Positions 1 to 9,275 of a stretch of DNA of 64,000 nt are shown here, in pieces. This stretch comes from Gemmatimonadetes bacterium 2013_60CM_65_52. Lineage in GTDB: Bacteria > Gemmatimonadota > Gemmatimonadetes > Gemmatimonadales > Gemmatimonadaceae. Both the position numbers and the translations under genes were made by a program. Under the pieces are notes generated by a model. The model had not been told where the DNA came from. It did no database searches and was given only the letters and a program-made list of their open reading frames with translations. The stretch spans positions 553,244 to 617,243 of the forward strand of contig NGFI01000004.1 in assembly GCA_002215645.1 (NCBI GenBank), in the 5' to 3' direction. Numbering within the stretch: the stretch's first letter is position 1; every line of letters starts with the position of its first letter.

Positions 1-1596
1 GCGGATGAAACCGACGTGGCCGTCGCGCTGCGTATGGACGGATACCTGAAGGAGGGGTCGCGCACGGGCATTCCGATCGGCGTCTATCGGGCCGGCGGTA
101 CGGACTCGGTCATCTATCTCGACGCCGACTTCCTGCTCGGACCCGAAGCGGCGCACATGAACATCAGCGGCGTGTCGGGCCTGGCGACGAAGACGAGCGC
201 GGTCGAGTGGCTCCTGCAATCCATCTTCGCGCATGCGCCGGCGCAGAAGGGGAGTGTGGCGGCCGTCTGCTTCAACGTGAAGGGGCCGGACCTCTGCTTC
301 CTCGATCAACCGGGCGAGATCGACGAAGCCGATCGTCGGCTCTATGAGCAGTGCGGTGTGGCGCCGGAGCCGTTTCAGAACGCGCAGTACTACGCGCCGT
401 ACAAGTCGGACGGCGTTTCCCTGAACACGCTGCGCAGCAACGAGCAACTCCTCGAGAATGTCTCGCCGCTGACGTGGGGCTTGCGCGAGGTCCTTCAGTA
501 CGCCGAAGTCCTGTTGAACAAGGACGACGTGGACGCGAAGGCCGACGCGCTCATCGACTTCATCAAGGAGAACGTCCTCGACAAGCGCTTCGCCGACCCA
601 ATGCTGGAGCGCTCGCACACGGTCGTGTCGTTCGCCGATCTCGACGCGTGGTTCAAGGACGTGCTGCGCAGCCTGGAGCGGAAGGACGACCAGAGCTGGC
701 GCACGCATCACGTGGCGACCATCCGAAAGGTGCGGAATCGCCTCTCGAACATCTCGTTGCGCTGCAAAGGACTCGTCGCCGACGACGGAGCAGCGAGCGA
801 CCTCCCGTTCGGGAGCTTTGAGGACCGCACGGTGTATGTGATCGACGTCGCCGGTCTGGAGGAAGACGCGCAGGATCTCGTCTTCGCGCGCGTCGTCACC
901 AAGCTGCGCGAGCACCTGGAGAAGCACGACCTGGGTGTGCAGCAGGTGGTGGTGTTCGTGGACGAGCTGAACAAGTATGCGCCCGGAGACGGCACGGAGA
1001 CGTATGTCCGCAAGATGCTGCTCGACATCGCCGAACGTGGGCGCTACCTCGGGCTCGTGCTGTTCGGGGCGCAACAGTTCCGCTCACAGGTACACCGGCG
1101 CGTCGTCGGCAACTCGGGTACCGCGGTGTACGGCAGGATGGACGGCGACGAGCTGGCGACCCCGGGGTATTCGGTGTTGAGCCCGGCGATCAAGACGAAG
1201 CTCGCGACTCTCGAGAAGGGCCAGTTGATGGTGCGGCACCCGCATTTCACACAACCGATCTTCGTTCGCTTTCCGCGGCCGGCGATCATGCGCGGACGCG
1301 ATGGCGTACGACAGTATCCTCAGGCGCAGTCTCCATCGTTGCACGCCGCGGTGCTCCGCACGCTGAGGGTTCTCGACGCATCGCTCACGCTCGGCTGGTT
1401 GCAGGACGTGACCGCCCTCGCCACGGACGACGAGATTCTGCGCGCGCGCAACGATGTCGTGCGCACACGTCCCGGCGACGTTCGCAGGGCCTTCGCGGCG
1501 AACTTCCGCGCGACGGTCGCGCCGCGCTCGGCCTCTCGTTCGGAGTCGGTGACGCCGCTGCCGGCCGTGCCCGCCGACGATCCCTACGGATTCTGA
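1..1596 (+). CDS. HerA-like DUF87 ATPase, 5'-truncated by window edge
   Basis: A HerA/FtsK-like ATP-binding protein. The frame is open from base 1 (codons before the GTG at 16 read A-D-E-T-D), so the true start lies upstream. Counting from the GTG at 16, the P-loop is GVSGLATKTS at about residues 52-61, a variant in which the usual glycine before KT is replaced by Thr. A hydrophobic Walker B strand ends in FVDELNKYAP near residue 320, followed by an arginine-rich stretch (ERGRYLGLVLFGAQQ) typical of this fold. HerA ATPases act with the NurA nuclease and with Mre11-Rad50 in end resection. The SbcD and SbcC genes lie downstream on the same strand, which supports a DNA-processing role. NurA is not visible and could lie upstream. 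Confidence 0.8.
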   Translation, partial: ADETDVAVALRMDGYLKEGSRTGIPIGVYRAGGTDSVIYLDADFLLGPEAAHMNISGVSGLATKTSAVEWLLQSIFAHAPAQKGSVAAVCFNVKGPDLCFLDQPGEIDEADRRLYEQCGVAPEPFQNAQYYAPYKSDGVSLNTLRSNEQLLENVSPLTWGLREVLQYAEVLLNKDDVDAKADALIDFIKENVLDKRFADPMLERSHTVVSFADLDAWFKDVLRSLERKDDQSWRTHHVATIRKVRNRLSNISLRCKGLVADDGAASDLPFGSFEDRTVYVIDVAGLEEDAQDLVFARVVTKLREHLEKHDLGVQQVVVFVDELNKYAPGDGTETYVRKMLLDIAERGRYLGLVLFGAQQFRSQVHRRVVGNSGTAVYGRMDGDELATPGYSVLSPAIKTKLATLEKGQLMVRHPHFTQPIFVRFPRPAIMRGRDGVRQYPQAQSPSLHAAVLRTLRVLDASLTLGWLQDVTALATDDEILRARNDVVRTRPGDVRRAFAANFRATVAPRSASRSESVTPLPAVPADDPYGF

Positions 1597-1609
1597 CGGA
1601 ACCGTATCG

Positions 1610-2437
1610 ATGCGCTGGACCGCGACGTCTGCGGCTCTTTCGCTGGTGCTGGCCGCGGTGTCGCGCGCACAGGAGCCGGCGACCGTGCTGCTTCGTCTTC
1701 ACCCGCGGGTCGGAGACACGCTGCACATGGTGCTCGATCAACGGACAGAGGTAAATGCCGTGCCGGTTGCTGGCGCGCCCGCGTCGGCTCGGCCCGTGAG
1801 GACCGCCATCGCGATTCATTCGCAGACCATCGTGCGGTCGGTGCTTGGCGCGAGCACGGTGGTGGTCACCATCGTCGACTCCGTGCGACTCTCGAGCAGC
1901 GACGCACACGCTGCGGCGCGGGCGGCCGACACGCAGCGCGCCCTCGAGGGGCAGCAGATGGAGCTTCAGCTCGGAGCGGATGGCAGGGTGGAGAGCGCCC
2001 GTGACGCGCGAGGTGCCCTCGTGCCACGTCAGGTTGCCGACGCGATGGCGGCGATGCCGGCCGTCTTCCCGCAGAAAGCCGTTCACGTGGGCGAGCAATG
2101 GACGCGCGAGCTCGCGCTGCCGGCATCCGGCCCACTCGCGGGCCCCGGAAGCGGCCGCGCGAAAGCGACGTTCCGGCTCGACTCACTCGGTCGAAGGGGT
2201 TCGGTCGCATTCGTCTCGATGCGTGGAGACATCCTGCCAGAGAGCGGCGGCGCCGTGGCGTTGAGCGGCTCGATTGCCGGCACCATGCAGCTCGACAGGA
2301 ACAGGGGCTGGATGACGGAGTCGCGCGTCCTCGTGACCCTCGAGTCGCTCGTCACTCCGCCGTTGGCCTCCGGGCTCGCGCCAATGCGATTTCTCACTCG
2401 GGTCACGCAGCACCTCAGCACCATGGACAAGCGCTGA
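1610..2437 (+). CDS. Secreted protein of unknown function
   Basis: 275 aa with a short signal peptide (MRWTATSAALSLVLAAVSRAQ, cleavage after about residue 20). The mature part is beta-rich with no enzyme motif I recognise; the opening RVGDTLHMVLDQRTEV pattern resembles DUF6263-type secreted proteins, but that is only a resemblance. It starts 13 bases after the HerA-like gene on the same strand, so it is probably co-transcribed, although an exported protein is an odd partner for DNA repair enzymes. Confidence 0.65.
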   Translation: MRWTATSAALSLVLAAVSRAQEPATVLLRLHPRVGDTLHMVLDQRTEVNAVPVAGAPASARPVRTAIAIHSQTIVRSVLGASTVVVTIVDSVRLSSSDAHAAARAADTQRALEGQQMELQLGADGRVESARDARGALVPRQVADAMAAMPAVFPQKAVHVGEQWTRELALPASGPLAGPGSGRAKATFRLDSLGRRGSVAFVSMRGDILPESGGAVALSGSIAGTMQLDRNRGWMTESRVLVTLESLVTPPLASGLAPMRFLTRVTQHLSTMDKR

Positions 2438-2543
2438 ACTGCCGCTAGACTATGCCAGAGGCACCGGTGAACGCGGGGTAACTCCCGTCGTCGCAATTGT
2501 TTAGCAGCCCGCAACGCACGTTCACGCTCTCGCCCACAAGCGT

Positions 2544-3737
2544 CTGCGCCTCGTACATCTCTCGGACCTGCATCTCGGCTTCCGCCAGTTTCAGCGGTTG
2601 ACTCCGCGCGGAATCAACCAGCGCGAGCATGACGTCGCGCACACGTTCAGGCAGGCGCTGAACAAGATCATCGAGCTCGCGCCGGAGCTGGTGCTCGTTG
2701 CGGGCGACGTGTTTCACCAGGTGCGACCGACGAACACGGCCATCGTGCTGGCGTACGTGGAATTCGCGCGCCTTCGCCGTGAGTTGCCCGACACCGAGGT
2801 CGTGATGATCGCGGGGAATCATGACACCCCGCGCTCGTTGGAGCTCGTGTGCATTCTCCGTCTCTTTCGCTCACTCGGCATTCACGTCGTGGAGTCCAAC
2901 GCGGACGCGCTGGAGTTTCCCGCCCTGGACGCGACCGTGCTCGCCGTGCCCAGCAGCGCATTCGGCCGACAGAGACTCGTGCCGACGGGTGCCTTGCGAT
3001 GGAACGTGCTGCTCATGCACGGACCCGTGGAAGGAGAGATCGGTCCGTATTCACCGCCGACCGGCATTCCGCGACAGGAGATCCCGCAGCGCGACCTCAA
3101 CGCGGAGCAGTGGGACTACATCGCGCTTGGCGAATACCACACGTTCCGCAAGATCGCGGCGAATCAGTTCTACAGCGGCGCCACCGACTACACGGGCAAC
3201 AACGTGTGGGGCGAGAAGATCGAGGAATCGCTCGTTCACGTTCCTGGAAAGGGTCTGATCGAGTTCGACCTCGACACCGGCTCGCACGTATTTCACACGC
3301 TCACTCCCTCGCGGGTCTTCCTGGATCTGCCGGTCATTCGCGCGCGCGGACGTACGGCGGAGGAGATCAACACACTCATTCGCGACACGGTGGACGGCTG
3401 TCCGGGCGGAATCGACGACAAGGTGGTGCGTCTCGTCGTCCACGACATTCCCCGCCACATCGCTCGCCAGCTCGATCAGCGACTTCTGCGTGATTACCGG
3501 CAGCGGGCGCTGCACTTTCAATTCGATCCGCGGCGCCCCGAGCCGTTGCCCACGATGGGAAATGGCGCGCCCGGGCGCCGTCCGTCGCTCATGGATGTGG
3601 TGCGCGACAAGCTGCGCGAGCGCGTCGTGCCAGCCGACGTGGACCGGGATGCGCTGGTCGAGCTGGGCGTGCACTACCTGCGCGAAGCCGAGGAGCGAGA
3701 GACTTACACGACGCCGGTGCTCGGCGCCGAGGTCTGA
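2544..3737 (+). CDS. sbcD: SbcD/Mre11-family exonuclease subunit
   Basis: Metallophosphoesterase nuclease that works with SbcC/Rad50 on DNA ends and hairpins. Metal-binding motifs run in order: SDLHLG, AGDVFH, AGNHDTP, LMHGP and ALGEYHTF. The first motif is encoded upstream of the first conventional start codon (TTG at 2598). The frame is open from 2505 after a TAG and contains no ATG, GTG or TTG before 2598. I therefore place the start at CTG 2544, giving MRLVHLSDLHLG, which matches how the family normally begins; no clear ribosome-binding site is visible. This would make a 397-residue protein. Its stop overlaps the sbcC start (TGATG at 3735-3739), so the two are translationally coupled. Confidence 0.85.
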   Translation: MRLVHLSDLHLGFRQFQRLTPRGINQREHDVAHTFRQALNKIIELAPELVLVAGDVFHQVRPTNTAIVLAYVEFARLRRELPDTEVVMIAGNHDTPRSLELVCILRLFRSLGIHVVESNADALEFPALDATVLAVPSSAFGRQRLVPTGALRWNVLLMHGPVEGEIGPYSPPTGIPRQEIPQRDLNAEQWDYIALGEYHTFRKIAANQFYSGATDYTGNNVWGEKIEESLVHVPGKGLIEFDLDTGSHVFHTLTPSRVFLDLPVIRARGRTAEEINTLIRDTVDGCPGGIDDKVVRLVVHDIPRHIARQLDQRLLRDYRQRALHFQFDPRRPEPLPTMGNGAPGRRPSLMDVVRDKLRERVVPADVDRDALVELGVHYLREAEERETYTTPVLGAEV

Positions 3738-6187
3738 TGCGGCTCAACAGCCTGCACCTCGTCAACTTCCGGCAGCACGTGGACACGCGCATCTCGTTCG
3801 AGCTTGGCTTGACGGGCATCATCGGCACGAACGGATCGGGGAAGTCCACGATTCTGGAGGCCATCGCGTGGGCGCTTTATGGGCAGGATGCCGCTCGGGG
3901 CCGCAAGGACTCCATCCGGACCCTCCGCGCGCCAGCGGGCGCGCGCGTGAAGGTGGTTCTCGATTTCGATCTCGGTGGCCACCGCTACCGCGTTGAGCGC
4001 GGACTCTCGAATGCGGAGCTGTACCTCGACGGATCGGAGTCACCGATCGCGAATTCGCTCAGCGGTGTAACCGAGGTGCTCCGCCGCAGGCTGGGCATGA
4101 GCCGCGACGAGTTCTTCAACACCTATTTCACGGGGCAGAAGGAGCTGGACGTGATGGCGGCGATGCAGCCGTCCGAGCGGGCGCAGTTTCTCAGCCGTGT
4201 ACTGGGCTATGAACGTTTGCGCGTGGCGCAGCGGCTCGTGCGAGACCAGGCCCGGCTGCTGGCCGCCGAAGCGTCCGGCTTGCGGACCGCGCTTCCGGAT
4301 GCGCCGAGTGTCGAACGGATTCACGCCGAATCCGCTGCGAGACTGGCACAGGCCATCAACGCGCACGCGACCAGTGCGGAGCGTCGTGCCGCCGCGCAGG
4401 AGCGTGTGGATCAGATCTCGCCCCGCTGGGTTGCAGCACAACACGAGCGTGAGCAAGCGCAGGAGGCGCTCGCGGAACTTCGCGTCGCGGAGAGTGAGGT
4501 GAGCGCGTATGCGCGCGACGTGGAGCGCATCGGCCGCGAGCTCGCGGATGTCGCGATCGCCGAAGAGGAGCTGCGACGTCTCGCCGAAGAGCTCGCGCCG
4601 CTGGCGGCGTTGAGCGAAGAGCTGCAGCGCCTGGATCGCCTGTTCCGTGATGAGGGGCGGCGCCAGACGCTGCTCGAGAGCGAGCATGCGCTCGGTGAGG
4701 AAGTTCGCCGCCTGCGCGAGCGCCGCGTTCGTCTCGAGACCGCGGCCGCGCACGAAGAGGAAGCGACGCTCGAGCTCGAGCAGCAGCGCTCGCTACTCGA
4801 CCTGGCCGAGGGCGAGTTGGAGAACCGGCGGACCGAGTGGGTTCGCGACAAGCAGGAAGCCGAGACGAAGCGCGCGGCGCTACGTGAGCAGTATGCGGAG
4901 GTGAAGGAAGCACGCGAGCGCCTCGTCGCGGCCGGCGAGGACGGAACGTGCCCCACGTGCGAGCGGCCGCTTCAGGACCATTATCGATCCGTGCTCGATC
5001 ATTTCGACGAGCAGCTCGAGAATCTCGTCGCCGACGGCAAGTATTTCGCGTCTCGCATCGAACAGCTCGAGCACATGCCGGACGACGTGCGCGAGCTGGA
5101 TGAACGTCGGCGGGCCATGTTCGAGGAGGTCGGTCGTCTGGAACGGGCACTGGCCAAGGTGCAGAGCGAAGTGCGCGAGCTGGCGGACGTTGCACGTGAT
5201 CTCCACGCACGAGAGCAACGTTTTGCCCAGGTGGTGGCGGATCGGGAGGCCATCGCCGCGGACTATGACGCCGTGCGACACGCGGCGGCGCGCAAGGAGC
5301 TGGAGCGGCTCAAGCCGCTGGATGCGCGTGCGACGCGGCTCACGACGCAGCTCGAGCGGCAACCCGTGCTCGAGTCCGAACGTGATCGCGCCGCCGCCGG
5401 GCTTGCAAGTGCACAAGCGCGCATTGCAACCCTTTCGGCACGTCGCGACCTGCTCGCGTTTTCCGAGCAGAGCTTCCTCGAGCTGCGTGGGAGTCAGGAA
5501 GCCGCTGTGGCGGAGTTGCGAGCCACCGAGCTGGCGACCGTGGCGACGGAGGGAGAGATGTCCGCCGCGCAGGCGGCGCTCGTTCGCGCAGAACAGACGC
5601 GCGAGGACATGAAGCGCGCGCAGGCGCAGCTCGACGGCCTCGATCGCCAGCGCCGCCTGCATGATGAGCTGGATCGGGCATTCACCGATCTCCGCACGGA
5701 CCTGAACAGCGATCTGCGCCCGGAGATCGGCGAGCTCTCGAGCGGCTTCCTGAAGCAGCTCACGGATGGCCGCTATGACGAGCTGCAACTCGAGGAGGAT
5801 TACACCATGTCGCTCCTCGAGGACAGCATTCCCAAGCCGGTGATCTCGGGTGGAGAGCAGGACATCGCGAATCTCTGTCTCCGGCTTGCCATCTCGCAGA
5901 TGATCGCTGAGCGGGCGGGTCAGTCCTTCTCGCTGTTGGTGCTGGACGAGGTATTCGGCTCGCTGGACGAGTCGCGGCGGCAGAACGTCGTGCAATTGCT
6001 GCGCGGGCTTCAAGACAGATTCGAGCAGGTGATTCTCATCACGCACATCGAGAACGTGCGCGAAGGACTGGATCGCGTCATCAACGTCCGCTACGACGAG
6101 GAGTCGGGGGCATCGGTCGTCACACAGCTCGAGCCCGGTCCGATCGACGAGGAAGAGCTCGCGGCCGCGGCGGAGGTGGGCGACTGA
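3737..6187 (+). CDS. sbcC: SbcC/Rad50-family ATPase
   Basis: 816-residue SMC-like ATPase, the partner of SbcD in double-strand-break end processing. The N-terminal Walker A is GTNGSGKST at residues 30-38. Long charged coiled coils follow, interrupted by a zinc hook CPTC (Cys405, Cys408) that dimerises the complex. The C-terminal half carries the ABC signature SGGEQ and a Walker B ending in LDEVFGSLDE (Asp737, Glu738 catalytic). It overlaps sbcD at its start and the GNAT gene at its stop (TGATG in both cases), so translation is coupled along the operon. It is somewhat shorter than E. coli SbcC and closer in length to archaeal Rad50. Confidence 0.93.
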   Translation: MRLNSLHLVNFRQHVDTRISFELGLTGIIGTNGSGKSTILEAIAWALYGQDAARGRKDSIRTLRAPAGARVKVVLDFDLGGHRYRVERGLSNAELYLDGSESPIANSLSGVTEVLRRRLGMSRDEFFNTYFTGQKELDVMAAMQPSERAQFLSRVLGYERLRVAQRLVRDQARLLAAEASGLRTALPDAPSVERIHAESAARLAQAINAHATSAERRAAAQERVDQISPRWVAAQHEREQAQEALAELRVAESEVSAYARDVERIGRELADVAIAEEELRRLAEELAPLAALSEELQRLDRLFRDEGRRQTLLESEHALGEEVRRLRERRVRLETAAAHEEEATLELEQQRSLLDLAEGELENRRTEWVRDKQEAETKRAALREQYAEVKEARERLVAAGEDGTCPTCERPLQDHYRSVLDHFDEQLENLVADGKYFASRIEQLEHMPDDVRELDERRRAMFEEVGRLERALAKVQSEVRELADVARDLHAREQRFAQVVADREAIAADYDAVRHAAARKELERLKPLDARATRLTTQLERQPVLESERDRAAAGLASAQARIATLSARRDLLAFSEQSFLELRGSQEAAVAELRATELATVATEGEMSAAQAALVRAEQTREDMKRAQAQLDGLDRQRRLHDELDRAFTDLRTDLNSDLRPEIGELSSGFLKQLTDGRYDELQLEEDYTMSLLEDSIPKPVISGGEQDIANLCLRLAISQMIAERAGQSFSLLVLDEVFGSLDESRRQNVVQLLRGLQDRFEQVILITHIENVREGLDRVINVRYDEESGASVVTQLEPGPIDEEELAAAAEVGD

Positions 6188-7161
6188 TGGTCAGCGCGCG
6201 TACCTGGCGTCCGCTGGCGCCGATGGATGGACCCTATCGCGCAAGCGCGGCCGACGTCGGTGCGCTGAACGTGGTGTTCAGCGACGCGTTCACGGAGCGG
6301 TATCGTCGTGACGGCATGGTGGGTGTGCGCGTGCCGAACCTGAATCCTCACGTGTGGCGCTATGCCATCGAGGATGCCGCTGGTGGCGCGATGCTGTGGC
6401 GGGACGCGCGCGGCGAGATCGCCGCCTTCAACATGGTGCACCATTCCGGCGTGGAAGGCTGGATGGGACCGCTCGCGGTGCGCACCGAGTATCAGGGGAG
6501 CGGTGCAGGCAAGGACGTCGTTGAGCGTGGCATCGCGTGGCTCCGCGAAAAGGGAACACGCGTCATCGGACTGGAAACGATGCCGCGTACAATGGACAAC
6601 ATCGGCTTCTATTCCGGCCTTGGGTTTGTGCCCGGACGGCTGACGGTGACGCTCACGCTCGACGCCGCGCATGGCGACGCGACGGCCGAGCTTTTCGGAC
6701 GACTCAACGCGCGCGACCGAGACGACGCAATCATCGCGACGAAGGCGCTCGCGAACGCCGTGTCGCCCGGGTACGACTTCACGCGCGAGATCGAGCTCAC
6801 CGAGACGCTCGCGGTCGGAGATACGGTCCTGCTGCACCAGCGCGGGACGCTGGCGGGATTCGCCGTGTGCCACACGGCTCCGCTTGTTGAGGGGCGCGTA
6901 CGAGAGGAGCTTCGCGTCCTCAAGCTCGTGCTCGCGAGCGACGCGTCGCTCGACCCGATGGTGCGCCTCCTTCGCGATGTCGCAAAGCGGAGCGGCACGC
7001 GCCGAGTCGCATTCCGTATGCAGGGCGAATACGATTGGGCCTACAAGCGCCTGATCGCGCTCGGCGCACGCGTGCGTTGGACTGACCTCCGGATGTCGCT
7101 CGACGGTTACGAGGAACAGCCGCCACGCCTGGGAATGCTGCTCTCGAACTGGGAGATCTGA
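6187..7161 (+). CDS. GNAT-family N-acetyltransferase with tandem domains
   Basis: 324 residues. The N-terminal half has a GNAT acetyl-CoA loop (EYQGSGAGKDVVERGIAWL, about residues 102-120) and the characteristic GFYSGLGFVPG beta-bulge region. The C-terminal half looks like a second, degenerate GNAT fold. Substrate unknown. Its start codon overlaps the sbcC stop, so it is the last gene of the repair operon, but nothing in the sequence ties its activity to DNA repair. Confidence 0.8.
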   Translation: MVSARTWRPLAPMDGPYRASAADVGALNVVFSDAFTERYRRDGMVGVRVPNLNPHVWRYAIEDAAGGAMLWRDARGEIAAFNMVHHSGVEGWMGPLAVRTEYQGSGAGKDVVERGIAWLREKGTRVIGLETMPRTMDNIGFYSGLGFVPGRLTVTLTLDAAHGDATAELFGRLNARDRDDAIIATKALANAVSPGYDFTREIELTETLAVGDTVLLHQRGTLAGFAVCHTAPLVEGRVREELRVLKLVLASDASLDPMVRLLRDVAKRSGTRRVAFRMQGEYDWAYKRLIALGARVRWTDLRMSLDGYEEQPPRLGMLLSNWEI

Positions 7162-7170
7162 GGAGCAGCC

Positions 7171-7515
7171 TTGCCAGGATTCCTAGGGGTCGCAGGTCTC
7201 TGTCTGCTGTGTTGGGGACATACCCTGCGGGCTCAACGATTGGTCCGTGATGACCGATTGCCCTCACTCGGCGCGGGCCGCATCGAGTTATCACGACTCC
7301 AGCCCGATGCTGGCCCTGACGGAACCTGGCGTGGCGCGCGGCTCGGAGCACTCATAGGGGGAGCCATTGGGCTTACCGCCGGTATCATCGCGGATCTCAC
7401 GCAGAAGGGCCCGACAAGGATCTACGGGCTTTCACCCACCGTTGGTCTTCTCGGCGGAGCGTTGAGTGGCGCGGTCATCGGTGGTCTCATCGGACATTCG
7501 GGATCGCGGCCATGA
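7171..7515 (+). CDS. Small secreted or membrane glycine-zipper protein
   Basis: 114 residues from a TTG start nine bases after the GNAT stop. An N-terminal hydrophobic segment (LGVAGLCLLCWGHTLRAQ) looks like a signal peptide. Two glycine-rich hydrophobic stretches follow (GALIGGAIGLTAGII and GLLGGALSGAVIGGLIG), the pattern of glycine-zipper envelope proteins. No function can be assigned. Confidence 0.55.
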   Translation: MPGFLGVAGLCLLCWGHTLRAQRLVRDDRLPSLGAGRIELSRLQPDAGPDGTWRGARLGALIGGAIGLTAGIIADLTQKGPTRIYGLSPTVGLLGGALSGAVIGGLIGHSGSRP

Positions 7516-7673
7516 GCGTCAAATGGAGCCGTGTGACGTTTCGTCTGCCCACCGGTCCTTTTGGTGATGACGGACGAGCTCGGTGGAGCACGTCCGTCAC
7601 ACCGCACGGATCACTGGGCGATGCGGCTCGCGATTCGCTTCCCGCTGCACCCTCTCCATTCGGGAGCTGTCAC

Positions 7674-8063
7674 TTGAACACGCACAACCGCCGGGGCTTT
7701 ACGCTCATCGAACTTCTGATCGTCGTGGTCATCATCGGCATTCTGGCCGCGATCGCGATCCCGAAGTTCGCCAACACCAAGCAGAAGGCGTACATCGCCG
7801 CGATGAAGTCGGATCTCCGCAACCTCGTGACGGCCGAAGAGTCGTTCTTCGCCGACTCGACGAAGTACGTCACCTACGATACGACGCTGCTCAAGTTCAA
7901 GCCCTCGACGGGCGTGAACAACCCGACGATCGTGCCGGGCGCGGGCTACTGGTCGGCGACGGTGACGCACACGCAGATCGCGAGCTTCAGCTGCGGCATC
8001 GGCGTCAACACGACGAACCCGCTGGTCTCCACGGCAGGGGACGGCGAGCCAGTGTGTAAGTAG
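7674..8063 (+). CDS. Type IV pilin-like protein, PilA type
   Basis: Prepilin with a class III signal: short basic leader ending RRG, then FTLIELLIVVVIIGILAAIA, with Glu at +5 of the mature protein. The leader is cleaved and the Phe methylated by PilD in this family. The TTG start at 7674 is supported by GGGAG at 7662-7666, seven bases upstream; a longer frame reaches back to 7512 but adds a sequence unlike any leader. The C-terminal domain has two Cys (within FSCGIG and PVCK) that could form the usual D-loop disulfide. 129 residues. No pilus assembly genes are nearby. A strong hairpin follows the stop codon. Confidence 0.9.
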   Translation: MNTHNRRGFTLIELLIVVVIIGILAAIAIPKFANTKQKAYIAAMKSDLRNLVTAEESFFADSTKYVTYDTTLLKFKPSTGVNNPTIVPGAGYWSATVTHTQIASFSCGIGVNTTNPLVSTAGDGEPVCK

Positions 8064-8088
8064 CGCGGCCTGCTCGCATACCATCGCG

Positions 8089-8115
8089 AACGGCGCGCCG
8101 AGAGGCGCGCCGTTT
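8089..8115 (+). terminator. Terminator hairpin after the pilin gene
   Basis: Perfect 11-bp stem AACGGCGCGCC / GGCGCGCCGTT (8089-8099 with 8104-8114) and a four-base loop GAGA. The U-tract is short (TTT), so this is a GC-strong stem with a weak tail. It lies 26 bases after the pilin stop and before the methyltransferase start. Confidence 0.65.
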
Positions 8116-8132
8116 CCGTCTGACCAGCCACA

Positions 8133-9077
8133 ATGGGCCTCCTCGACTCGCTCAAATTCCGCGTTGGACGCTGGCGCGCCCTGCGTGCGGCAGAGCGTGG
8201 CCTCGCGCCTCCAACGCCCAGGGAGCGCGCGCGGATTGACGCACTGCACGCCGACTTTGCCGAGCTGCCCGTTGCTCCGGTTGATGGACTTGACCCGAAC
8301 GAGGCCGACTGGAACGGCGCCATGAACCGGCTCCGGGAGCTTGGCATGCGCGCCGATCCGCGAGCGTTTCAGCGATGGGACGTCATCGTCGCGCGCATGG
8401 CACACATGGAGTCGCCGGCCACCGCTCCTGAACTGGCGGCGCTCCAGGCTGACGCCGCGTGGGAGACGCGGTGGCGCGACGCGATTCGCGAAGTCGGCGT
8501 CGGCAGGCCCAGCCAATACGCGCCTCATCCGTCCAGCAGCGAAGCGCTGATTCAGACGGTGTACCATGTGCGCGAGCTCGAGGAACTCTCGGCGCGTCGC
8601 GTGGACGAATGGGATGTTGTGGTCGAGTTCGGCGGTGGCTTCGGTGGCCTGTGCCGCGTGATGCACGCACTCGGTTTCCGTGGACGGTATCTGATCTTCG
8701 ATTTGCCGGCGTTCACGCTGTTGCAACGATACTATCTCGATCAGGCCGGCGTTCTCGGCGGCGGAAACGTGCGAGTGACCAGCGACCTCCGCGATCTCGA
8801 TGCATTTGTGAACGGTATCAAGCCGAACGAGCGCGCCGTGTTCTGGGCCACGTGGTCGCTCAGCGAGACGCCAATGACACTGCGTGAGCGCATCAAGCCG
8901 CTCGTGCAGCGGATCGGCAATTATTGCATCGCGTATCAGGGACGGTACGGGGGCGTAGACAACGTTCGCTACTTCACCGACCATTGGATTTCAGGCGAGT
9001 CGCGAATCCGGCGCATCGAACACCGGCCGGACGACTACTACCTTGCGGGCCGTGTGGCGCCTGTCACGGAGGCGTGA
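8133..9077 (+). CDS. Putative sugar O-methyltransferase
   Basis: 314 residues. The SAM-binding glycine loop EFGGGFGGL lies at about 165-173 and is followed by the acidic strand LIFDLPAF, a layout typical of the 'putative sugar O-methyltransferase' family found in surface-polysaccharide clusters. The substrate cannot be read from sequence. Position right after a pilin gene raises the possibility of modifying a surface glycan or pilin glycan, but the terminator between them argues against a shared transcript. Confidence 0.75.
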   Translation: MGLLDSLKFRVGRWRALRAAERGLAPPTPRERARIDALHADFAELPVAPVDGLDPNEADWNGAMNRLRELGMRADPRAFQRWDVIVARMAHMESPATAPELAALQADAAWETRWRDAIREVGVGRPSQYAPHPSSSEALIQTVYHVRELEELSARRVDEWDVVVEFGGGFGGLCRVMHALGFRGRYLIFDLPAFTLLQRYYLDQAGVLGGGNVRVTSDLRDLDAFVNGIKPNERAVFWATWSLSETPMTLRERIKPLVQRIGNYCIAYQGRYGGVDNVRYFTDHWISGESRIRRIEHRPDDYYLAGRVAPVTEA

Positions 9078-9113
9078 TGATCGCAGTCCTTCGCGATGCG
9101 GAAGCCGAGTCCG

Positions 9114-9275
9114 TCAGCGCTCCGGCCGGGAACTTCCGCGCGCGACGATCCTATATATCAGCAGCGATACACCGACGGTGAGCAGCAGGTGTACCCAGCC
9201 GGGCCCCTCGATCACCAGGGCGGCAATGGCCCAGACGACAAGCAGCGCGATTGCGCCGACTATTCCAAGATCCAT
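9114..9275 (-). CDS. Small two-helix membrane protein
   Basis: 53 residues starting MDLGIVGAIALLVVWAIAAL, with two hydrophobic segments and a basic tail (GSSRPER). It resembles the very short Lmo0937/DUF5670-type membrane proteins. The frame extends upstream to 9356, but the ATG at 9275 is preceded by GAGGTGACG, a good ribosome-binding site at suitable spacing, so the short form is preferred. It stands alone on the minus strand. Confidence 0.6.
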   Translation of the reverse strand: MDLGIVGAIALLVVWAIAALVIEGPGWVHLLLTVGVSLLIYRIVARGSSRPER

